Positions 37,308 to 49,300 of a DNA stretch of 64,000 nucleotides are shown here, one piece after another (position 1 is the first letter of the stretch; every line of letters starts with the position of its first letter). The notes beneath the pieces are model-generated. The model was not told where the DNA came from. It searched no databases and saw nothing but the letters and a program-made list of their open reading frames with translations. The stretch is taken from assembly GCA_021014325.1 (NCBI GenBank), contig CM037474.1:20950488-21014487 (forward strand), written 5' to 3'. The translations under genes and the position numbers were made by a program. This stretch comes from Plazaster borealis (Eukaryota > Echinodermata > Asteroidea > Forcipulatida > Labidiasteridae).

Positions 37308-40300
37308 CTGTGGAAAAAATACATTGAGGAAATTCATTGAATACAGAGGCCATTAAAAAAAAAAACATGGTTTGCTCTTATGATGTCTTGTCTTGTCTTG
37401 ATGGGTACTGCACCAACACCCCTTCTCAGGGTTCATACGGGCAGGGTCGGTTGCGCGCATGGTATTGCCAACCATGCCAGAAACACCCGGGCGAACCCCT
37501 TCTTTTAATGATAAGTGTACTGGGTTCTTTTACGGCTTTCATTTCATTTCATTTTATTTAATTTCACTTTATTTCATTTCATTTCATTTCATTTCATTTC
37601 ATTTCATTTCATTTATTCTGGTTGTGAAGCAAAAGAATCTCAGAAAAGCGAACTTAATCACTGTTCTAGCCAAGAACCCAATGGAGAGATGACAAGAAAG
37701 GAAGTTTCAGATTTAGATCTTTCATCCCATCTGAAGGCCGCAGCAATAATGGTTAAGTGTCTTGTTTTATATACCCTCAAAATGACAACAAAAATATCTT
37801 ACCTTTCAAGTAGGGTTCGCCTCTCATCTTGATTATTTTGAATGGTAGCTTCCAGCACTGAAACGAGGAGAACAGTTTAGTTCCGATAGTTATAACCCAA
37901 ATCCATGAAACCTTTTGTCCATAAATGATATACTTTAAATATATATATGGATACATTCCAACATACATTACTTATGGTGTTACAGCAATAGATGTAAATA
38001 GATGTACAATGATTAATCATGGCGAAAACTGACAACGATTGCTATAAAGAAAATAGACACAGTATACGCTTGTTCGGGATAGAATCTGAGCCCAATTTCA
38101 TCGAGCTGCTTAAGCACAAAAAGTAGCTTAGCACAACAAAATTATGCTTACCAGAATAAGGTTACCAGCCAAACTACCAAGTCACATGTGCAATTTGTAA
38201 CTGGTATCCTGCTCATTTCTGCTAAGCAAACAATTGTTAAGCAATATTTTCTGCTTAAGCAGCTCTAAGAAATTGGGCCCTGGTAGTTTATTCCAGAGCA
38301 CAGGTCCAATGTGTGAAAAGGCCCAGTCACCATAGCGTACTGTTCTGGACCTGAGAACAACTGGTGACTAGGAGCAAGAAGCAGCACTACTTTATCTTGA
38401 GCAAGTCCTTGATGTAGTCAGGTGCTAGGTTGTGAAGTGATTTGTATACTAAATAAGAAGTAACTAAAAATAAATAGTAAACTTGCGGGTACAACCATGT
38501 GTAAAAACTCTTTTGTGGGAGTGTTGGCTCTGAAAAGAGCCGGTTGGGTCTTGACGTTTCGAACAGTATACTCTGCTCGTTTCCACAAAAGAGTTTTTAC
38601 ACATGGTTGTACCCGCAAGTTTACTATTTAATTTTAGTTACTTCTTATTTGTCCAAACCATGCAAAGCTTTAAACAACACTTGCACACTAAAGTCAAGAA
38701 CCCTGACATACATCATGAACCCTGTCAAACATACTGGTATCATTTGGCAGTTTCTCCACAACGTGACCACCAACTTTATTGAAATTGTCTCAGGTCGGTT
38801 GTATGGTGTATTTGTGAAAAAGTGGATAGACGAATAAAAAATACAGGTATGAGATTTGACAAATGTGAAAATTTCTGAAAACAGCTTGCAAGCTCAAGTT
38901 TCCCTTATTCTACACCTGGAACCTCCCAAATGTTACAATTCAGAAGGTTTACAGATACTGTGCATCACCAGAAATACAAAACTTCAGGCTTGGTGGACAC
39001 AATGTGGATTATTTCCTTCTCCCTTTGGTGATTGCTTTACTTCCTTCAAGAAAATTTGAAGGCTCAAGGAGACTTTGAGAAAATCCTGAAATCAGGAAAA
39101 ATCCTGGGAAATCACATGCTTGATAATAAGAATGAATGATTTTCTTTTCAAACCTGCAATCTCTCCTCTCAGTTCATCAACTACTTTCTCTAGTTCTTGT
39201 CTTCTTGTATCAGATTGAACCAGATCATTACGTAGTGTACCCAGGTTTTCACTCAGAGCGCTGAGTTGCATACTGGAGCGTTGCTCGATATCTTCTTTCT
39301 GATTCTGCAGGTCAGCTTTGGTTTGTTCCTCAGCAGCCTATCATCAAATATCAAAGATATCAAGTAATGAACCACAAGGGTAACTGACTGGATGATTTTA
39401 ATTCAATTTGGGGGTGAACAAAGAAAAAAGGACTAAAACGAGATTGGAACGTACGACCTCTAGATTAATAGCCGGCAGTCTACCAACTGAGCTATCTAGT
39501 TTAATGAAAACATGAACGTCAGGTAAATTCTTAATTGTTTACAAGTAACCGGAAAAAGTCTTATTCTTGGGTTTTCTTTGTTGATTTGTTTAGATTTATT
39601 TTACTACCAGATAATTCATGGCAAAACTTTACTTTCTCAACAATATGAAATAATTTGTATAGACATAAACTACAGTAAACTTAAGTATTTGAAGAAACAG
39701 AATCGTGCACAGGTAAAACTCATTATGGTTGGGACCAATTTGGTCCCAGAGATTCAAAAAGACTGGAGACTTGCAGTCTATAGACTTCTTGTAAACCTCT
39801 GTCTTTCCTCTCCCACCAGTATTGACCTATCAGTTTATTCTGCCGAGCTGCAGACTCATCTCTTAGCATTGGTAATACTTTATGAGCCACTTCTTTATGA
39901 CTCAGCATTGTTTGTACTTTATGAGCCACTTTTTTATGACTTACCAGTTTATTCTGCAGAGCTGCAGACCATCTCTTAGCATTGTTTGTACTTTATGAGC
40001 CACTTCTTTATGACTTACCAGTTTATTCTGCAGAGCTGCAGACTCATCTCTTAGCATTGTTTGTACTTTATGAACCACTTCTTTACGACTTATCAGTTTA
40101 TTCTGCAGAGCTGTAGACTCATCTCTTAGCATTTTTTGTACTTTATGAGCCACTTCTTTATGACTTACCAGTTTATTCTGCAGAGCTGCAGACTCATCTC
40201 TTAGCATTGTTTGTATTTAATGAATCACTTCTTTATGACTTACCAGTTTATTCTGCAGAGCTGCAGACTCATCTCTTAGCATTGGTAATACTTTATGAGC

Positions 40301-43300
40301 CACTTCTTTATGACTCAGCATTGTTTGTACTTTATGAGCCACTTTTTTATGACTTACCAGTTTATTCTGCAGAGCTGCAGACTCATCTCTTGGCATTGTT
40401 TGTATTTAATGAACCACTTCTTTATGACTTACCAGTTTATTCTGCAGAGCTGTAGACTCATCTCTTAGCATTGTTTGTATTTAATGAACCACTTCTTTAT
40501 GACTTACCAGTTTGTTCTGCCGAGCTGCAGACTCATCTCTTAGCATTGTTTGTACTGAATGAATCACTTCTTTATGACTTACCAGTTTATTCTGCAGAGC
40601 TGCAGACTCATCTCTTAGCATTGTTTGTACTTTATGAGCCACTTCTTTAGTTTCTGAATGCTCTGCTTCTGCTTTGTTTAATGCCGTCTCTTTATCCATT
40701 AGTTGTGACTGTAAATCTAACTTCTGTTTAATGAGGAGTTGTTTGGCCTCCTGCATTGCAGCTTGCTCCTAGAGTAAATCATATATTCAACTGTTATTCT
40801 GCAAAAATGTATTATTATTCTGCACAAATTGTATAATTATTGCTAAAGAAATTGTGAAAACACAACACTCTGGCATGTCTACCGTGTCTACATGTATATA
40901 CCCATGGACAACAAGGACTTCAGCCATAGGGATTCCGGTGGTGCAACAGACCGAAGACGTCCTCCGATTACTTCTATGCACAAAGCTACTGGAGTTAATG
41001 TTTAAAAAAACAATCCTGACAGGCTTTATAAAACTTCTCCAATAAAACACATAAAGCTTATTGAAAAAGCAAAACCAATCACTATAATTTTCAATAGAAA
41101 ATTAACAAAACATACAACATAGAAATTACAAGTTGTAAAAGTTAAGGAAAGCCTTGATAAAGTACGACTGTCAGCTTGTTCGGGGATGCCAGTCAGAAGC
41201 GATACAACGGCAGCAAAGGGATCACCTTAAGGGGATGCGACTTTTTAATCCAAATATCAAGTAATAAACCACAGGGAAACTGACCGGGTAAATTTATAAT
41301 TAATTTTGGGTTGAACAAAGAAAGATTGACTAAATATTCAATACTTACTTATAAATTATTAATAATTATAATTATAAACAACATTGATCCTTTGATTGAC
41401 ATACCTTTGCTCTGTCCTCTTTTTCTTGTTTTAATGCTGTGTGTAACTCAGTCAACTGAAGCGTCAGTGAAGCGTTGGATTCCTCAACCTCACCCTTCAA
41501 GGTGTTTAACTTCTCAAATTCTGCTTTCTTCAAGGCCTGTAAATATAAGATGTCTCTATGTTAGATACTAATATACAAATAATAAATGATTGCGGGGAGA
41601 ATATTTTCATGAGTTGAAATATGGAATGTTCCATTCAACAAGGCGAAAATGGAACATTCCATCTTTCAACAAATGAAAACATTCTCTTCAATGCACAAAT
41701 GCAAAATATTATTTGATTTATATAACGTCCAAGTAGAATTTGTTGTTTGATTGGAGGATAAAACTATAAGAATAAACACAATGTACAAGAATGTATTCTT
41801 GCATCTGCTAAGAGCGCGTTTTGTGTATGGTGTGGTCTAGTGTGCAATAGTATATATATATATCCGTCCAAAATATCCATCCAATAGTATCCATCCTTTT
41901 GTACGGTCCAAAAGGACAGGACAAAAACGCACGGTGAACAGTACCCAAATGCCAGTTTATGACTTGGGCCATGTAATGGTTGATTATTGAAAGCAGTGTG
42001 ACCTACAATCCTCCAATCAAATGACAAACTGGGCTTCAGTTGATTAAACTATATTAAGACACAGTGGAATGGTACGGCTATGGCTGATTTAATTAGCAGC
42101 TGTGACTACGGCTTGATTATCATGTTAACACCCTTTGAAGCGTAGGAGCCCATAGCAACAGCCGCAGCCATAGTCTCAGCCACCAATGCAGACACAGCCT
42201 ATGTCTACAAGACTGAGATGACAGAATTTGTGACAAAGACCACTGACGACTAAGAGTGTCATCATACAAACCTCCTCTTGTTTCAAGGAACGGAATCTAT
42301 CTGCCTCCACCTTCAGCTCCTGATCAAGCTCTGCTACTCGAGCATCAAGCACCATTTTCACCTGTCAAGAAAAAATGGAACAAATCAGAACGCTGTGTGA
42401 ATCTTATACCTTCGCTTAATTGGACATTTTTTTTGAGTTAGAGTTTTGGCATTTACCCTACATTGATTATTATGTTTATGGTTTACTAAAATAACTGCTC
42501 ATTGCAGCCTGCCGGCTGAATTACAAAAACCGTTAATATTCAAAATATAAAGCATACATACAGATAAGGTAAACAGTATGAACCAATATTATTTGGTTTT
42601 ACCCATACAACGATGAGTGTAAAGCACTGCATACTCAGTACCTTCCTGAGTTCTGTGAGACAAAATCCACAGGCATATTACTTGGGGGGATTCGAACCCA
42701 TGACCATTGCCATTCTAGATCAGATGTCTGACCACAAGACCAACGAGATTGCCAAGTAGCAGCACGTACCGCAACAGTTTGATAGATGTAAAATTTGCTT
42801 CGGCGATAAAGAATATTATTTGGTTTTACCCATACACTGATTTGTGTAAAGCACTGTATACTCAGTACTTTCCCCCCGAGTCCTGTGAACAAAAATCCGC
42901 AGGCATATTACTCGGGTGGGATTCAAACCCATGAAACTTGCATTCTAGATCAGGTATCTTGCCCACTAGACCACTGAGCATGACCGGTTTCTTTTGCATG
43001 TTTGGGATTCAATATGACCTTTGACATCTGTGGTCTAGAGTTCAAGACATCTAATCCAGAAAGAGCAAGTTGGCAGGTTCGATTCCCACCTGACACAATT
43101 TTTTTCTACGGTATATTTTCTGCCATCAAACAGAACATAATGTTAAATTTGCTTAGCCAAAATTAACAGGAACCAGTCACAAGAAATGCACATGTTATGG
43201 CATTTTGGCTGGTAACCTAAATCTGTTAAGCAATGTTTTTCCAGTGCTTAGTAAATTTAGTGTGCTTAACAGCTTTATGAAATTGGGCCCCCCATCAGAC

Positions 43301-46300
43301 TGTGGCTGAAATGTACCAGCATGAAGATGTGGATGTCATACTCACCTCTTGTAGTCCTTCTACACTGCTCATTAACGATGCTTCACTTCCTCTGACTTTG
43401 TCCATATCCTCCTCCGTCTTGCTCAAGGTGATATGAATATTTTCCAGCTCTGTATGGAGAGCTTCACTCTTCTCTTGACCATCCTGTGCAAGAAGGTCAA
43501 CATTATTGGGGGGTTTTTGAAAATAAAATTTTACGGCGCCTCCATACCATTCAACCATTCCAAGAAGGAAATTACCAACGTTTGTCTTTGCCTTCTCCTT
43601 TTTTCCACAGATACATGTATCCCCCTTTTTAGTCTGTCCCTTTCACTAATGAATAACTTTTTCTTCCTCTCCCTACCCTTGATTTTGTCCTTTGTGATTC
43701 CAACCTCTTGTGGTCAAACCAGCCCCTTCCCTTTACCCCACCCCCTTGTCTCATTCATTGTTCATCCCTTGCATCTCGCAGGTTTTTGAAAATGTTGAAT
43801 TTTGAGACCAATTTATGTAGCACCTTATGTGAGTTAACAAGGTGCTGCGGTGCATTCAGCAGCCACTGCCAGAAACACCGAGGCAAACCCCTTCTCTTTG
43901 CGATAAGTGCAACAAGGTTCTTTTATGTGCATTACACAACGCATGGGACCTACGGCTTAACATCCCATCCGAAAGGAGCAATAATGGTTAAGTGTCTTGC
44001 TCAACAACACGTGTCAAGACCAGAACTCAAACGCATGGCACTCTGCTTATCAGAAACACCAGAGCTTGAGCCCAGTGCGCTTGACCACTCGGCGGCAAAG
44101 ATAGTTCATTGCAGAATTTCTCACTTTTTTCTGAGAAAACATTACAATCATTTGCATGGTATGTCTTTGTGCAGGCTACGATGTATCTTAACTGCTATTT
44201 AAGATGAAGAACACTTTACTGTATTACCTTGACTTGAGATTGTAGTTTGACAACTTGTGTTTCGTAGTTACGACACTGGTCACATGATTTGGCAACTTCC
44301 TGCTCCAAAACCTATAAATTTGAATGTAAACAGACAAAAACTTAGTTTATACAAAGATACAAACGTGTACGAATACCGATCAGCTTATGGTAAGTACTGG
44401 GGGAAAGAGTAAATCAAATATTAAAATTTACCTTTGCACTGTTAGCTTATTATTTTATTTATTTATTTATTTATTCTTTATTTTATTTTTTGAATTTTAT
44501 TTCACTACACATCCGACAGCACAAGCACCAATAAAAGGATGATAGGGAGACACTGAAGAAATGTTCAGTTTTAGATGTGGGAGCAAAACCCCACATAGGG
44601 AAAACCCTAGACTTGGTTCAAGTCGGGTCTCGTGCTAATCGAGTCAGTAATCAGCTGTGAGTGTTGTAACGCGCGCCCTCTAGTGTCATTTATTTGCCAA
44701 TCCAGTGAATTTTGGATCGCGACACCCGACTTGGTGAATCCGCCAGAAGTTTGTACACGGCCAATGGTGCTCATCTACCGATTTGGGTAGCAGCCAATGA
44801 GAGTGCAGCATTCAGAATACATTACTGTTATGTACACTTTGACCTGAAAAATTGATGAATATTCAAGACTTCCTTGGTAACTCTGCCATACAACTTTGTT
44901 TTGAAAAATGGCGACTATTGGTTGTGAAGGTACGATGTGCATTTAATGGTTGTTTAGAGTGGTCATGATTGGATGGTGGATGCTATGGTTCTCAAACGTT
45001 ATGGGCTCATCGTGTATCATGAACAAGGTCTTTAGATTCTGTCTTTCCGCCAGTATATCAATATTTAAGTATTGTTGTTAAAATGACGACCGTTTGGGCT
45101 CAATGGATCGGTTTTGCATTGACGCCGTGTGAATCTCGTGGCCGCCCTGCGGAGCTACAGCTCTGCGGAGCTCCAGCCCCCACGAACTGGCAGCGGGACC
45201 GGAATGGTCGGGAGTCCGAGGGGATTGGAGAAGCATGCAGACCGGGGCAACGTCGTAGTTAATACGTACTATCCATGGTCACACCCTCACATGTCTTAAA
45301 AATATCAAAATATAAATGGAAATTCTTCAAAACTTGGGAATGTATTTATCAAGAGTTTAGCTTGTTGAAGAATATTTGTTCATAATTTTTCTTCCCATAA
45401 TTGTTAACTTATTCAAAGTTTGAAATCACGTAATGTTTGTGGTTTAACGGTTCATTGTGCAGTAAGAACAGTCCATTGTTACACCTGCACAGAACCCCTC
45501 TTAAAAAATATATAGGCCTAAGCATAAAACGGAAATTCGTCAACAAAGGGAAATCTATCTAAAAGAGTCTGGCTTATATTCATATAAAATCTATCAATTT
45601 CGACTCTTCACATCACAGACATATTAACCTCAATGTAACGCCGAGGAGTTATTGTGAACACCTACTTTAGCGAGTCCTCATAAATTGAACTGATGGTCAG
45701 CAGCGGACGCGTGTGTTGCTTATTTAAACTATTGCATATGCATAATGAATAACTACATATCATGCAGGGGGGTGCCTCCTGGCAGATTCATCAAGTCGGA
45801 CTTTCGAATCCAGTTGATTGGCACTTTCCTGGCGATTGAGGGCGCACAACAAAGTGGTGAAATAAAGCTGCGATTCTGAGTTAAAAAGTGCATGCAGTGG
45901 ATTAATCAGACGACGAAAGACTCGACGAAAGTTCGACTTGGGTCAAGTCTAGGAAAACCCTTGTAAAAGGGTCTAGCTTTCTCATGAAGACGCTCATACT
46001 AATTGAAACGTTGAGTTGTTACACCACATGTTCTTTACAGAACCACCACAACTCTTAGAGAGATTCATACACATGGTTCTATGGCAAACCTTACTAGATG
46101 TGCACCTCAATGTTAGGAGTAGACTTGATATAGGCTGTGCAAGTCTCGCGCGTATTTTAACATTTTTGGGACCACTTTAACGAGTCTAAATGTTCAAATA
46201 TGCGTGAGACTTAAACACAGTCTATAGTCATGCATCCTAAGAGGGCAATCGAGAATTGCTTACTTCTATATTCCTTTGTAATCCTTTCTGTTGCTCTTCT

Positions 46301-49300
46301 TTGCCTTCTAGTTGCTTCTCTAACTTCCGACATTGATCAGCCTACAAGGAAGAAGTACAACACAGTAGTTACAATCAGGATCACCAAGCAAATTTTTTGA
46401 AGTACAGAAGCTTCAGTTTTTCACTATTGGACAATTAGGTTCAATAGGACAAGAAGGTCTTGATTCAAGTCAATGAACTGTGTAAGGTGGTCAAAATTCA
46501 AATTGATGATTGAAGCAAAATGTCCGAAGTCTGCAAACTGGCAAGAATGCAGCGCTCACACAAATGCATGATGACTCAATCTACACATCCTTATTGTATG
46601 TGCTTGATACAGGCATGATATTTGGCCTTTGGAAAAAAATAGGGAAATCTTTATTGATTACAAGGATTATAGGATTTTATTGATTTTTCAGACTAATTAC
46701 TAACAGTTTTGCTGATCTTTCTGAGGGAAAAACAAATCTGAAATCCGACTTAAGTAGGAAGTATATCGTGCCCGTTGATACATAGTGGTCAAGGGAAAAG
46801 CTCATAATTTGCAAATTCTCACATTGAGATCTTGATTCTAGCAAAAAACAAGGTGAAGCCGAGTGAGGACATGGAAAAGCCAGATTTCACCCAGTGAGTA
46901 TATTAGACACTCTGTTACGACAGTCCGACGGTCCAACGACGGTCCAATGTCTCGGCAGTAAATACATTGCAAAATAAAGGATGACACTAGATGGGTGTTC
47001 CACCAATCAAATGACAAGGATCTATGTGTGAGTTATCATAATTCAGACGACTTATCATCAAATTCAGCACAACACCATTCCCTTGGCTTACCTTTTGAGC
47101 TATTTGCTCTTCCTGACCTGTTATCTGAGTCTGTAATGTAGCAACAACGTCCTGCTCCACACTAAACTCATCCTGTAACTTAGTCTTCTCGTTTTCAAGA
47201 TTCTTGATGCGTTCCGTTTGCTCCTTCTCGGTCTGTATCATTTCTGCTAAACTAGCCTGTTATATCAAGATCATTGTTAGAAATGTCATGATAAAATGCC
47301 ATGATAAAAAGGCATGAAATGAAATGAAACTCTCCCACTCATTGTTGCAAGCGTCATCACAAATCCAATTCAATAATCCCACTTGTCAGAAATGTCACAA
47401 TAAAACCCTCCCACAGCTGCCTGGAATACCGGGTTCCAGACATCTACTGGAATCTACTGGATCACCGAGTCTGTAATGTAGCAACAACGTCCTGCTCCAC
47501 ACTAAACACAGTCATTTTAGCACTGGTCCAGTAACCTCATGAAACTGAACAATTATCAATTTAGTCTCCAGGTTTGTAAATACAAACTTCAGTCTAAAAC
47601 AAAAATACTACCCCCACCCCCCAAAAAAGTTATAGGTATGGTCTTTTAAAAACAATCTTGATTCAGTTTAATTAACCTCCACCTGTGACGTCATGCTATT
47701 GTTCCATCGCTCCAATATTTCATACGAATGGCGCAATGGGTACGTTTTAAACAATATCACGCCATTCATGCAAACTAATGGAGTGCTGGAACAATAGCAT
47801 GACATCATAGGTAGAGATTAAGTCGCATAATGCCCTCGGTGTACGCGCCATTCGAGGCCATTCGTACCCACCAATGACCCGAACCTCGGGCATTATGCTT
47901 TACATAAAAACTGATCTACAAGACCTATGGGCCAGTGGAGAATTAACACACAGTCCCTATTGCGCCAAGATAAACCATTTTTGCACAAGGCCTTTTTGAC
48001 GCCAAGATATAACATCTTAACAAAACAATGGTACAATGTTTTGGCATTCATTTTAAGATGTGTCAATTACCAATTACATCCAATGATATCGCACCTTGGT
48101 TTTGTTCAGATCCGATTGTGTATTCTGAAGCTCAGCTGATAGTTTCTCAACACGCTCTGCAGCTTGCACCATAACATCACTCTAAATAAAACACAAACAA
48201 TAAAATGTTTACTTTATACAAAGAAAATGTTTGAAATATTAAAGGGTCTGTCCAGTACGGACCTTTTGTTCTAAAATATATTTTGTTCTTCTACCTTTTA
48301 TTCTTCAACCTTCTGTTCTTGTTCTTCTTTTGCTCCTCTACCCTTTTTTCAACCTTCTGTTCTTCTACCTTTTGTTCTTCTTTTGCTCTTCAACCTTCTG
48401 TTCTTCATCCTTCTGTTCTTCTACCTTGTGTTCTTCTACCTTTTGCTCTTCTACCTTTTAATCTTCAACCTTTTAATCTTCAATCTTCTGTTCTTCTACC
48501 CTTTGTTCTTCTTTTGTTCTTGTACCTTTCGCTCTTCTACCTTTTCTTATACTTTTTGCTCTTCTACCTTTTGTTCTTATATCTTTGCTCTTCTACCTTT
48601 TGTTCTTATCTGTTTTGCTCTTATACCTTGTGCTCTTCTACCTTTTGTTCTTATATCTTTGCTCTTCTACCTTTTTTTCTTATACATTTTGCTCTTATAC
48701 CTTTTGCTCTTCTACCTTTTGCTCTTCTACTGTTTGTTCTTCAACCTTTTATTCTTCAACCTTTGTTCTTAAACCTTTTGTTCTTCTACCTTCTGTTCTT
48801 ATATCTTTTGCTCTTCATTTGTTCTTCAACCTTTTGTTCTTCTCCCATTTGCTCTTCAACCTGCTATTCTTATACCCTTTGCTCTTCTACCTTCTGTTCT
48901 TATACCTTTTGTTTTTGTAGTTGAGTCAACTCTTTCTCTTTCCCAAGAAGGGTTTCTTGTGCAGCAGATAAAGATTCTTGGAAGGTATCCCTGTGTTTTT
49001 CAATGCTTCTGACCTAAAAAACAAACAAACAAACAAACAAACAAACAAACAATGCAATGAAGTCAGCATTACTTAGCATTGTGTGAAATCCCTGTTAAAA
49101 TTTTTACAGCTGCTTTAACCAGTGTACATCAGGTGCAATCTTAGAAGATACGGACTTCATTAAAGTTGAGTTCATGTTCCATGTAGGAAAATGCAAAAGG
49201 ACTTGAACTTAAATATTCCAAACCCAAGGGATATCATGCAATGTATGTTGACAACTGTCTGTTCTAAACTTTAACAGTTTTAACTAACCTCCTGTTGCAG

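Noticed and set aside
39941..40207. Extra EEA1 coding exon made of the lower array units
   Set aside because: It reads as coil on the minus strand but has no acceptor. Stops near 40481 and a 1-bp deletion at the 39952 unit separate it from the real exon.
40207..40455. Plus-strand frame with a repeated peptide
   Set aside because: It is the antisense of the 75-bp EEA1 array.
48283..48924. 213-residue open frame on the plus strand
   Set aside because: It repeats a few residues (Leu, Phe, Ser, Cys, Tyr) because of the 15-bp minisatellite. The real gene here is on the other strand.
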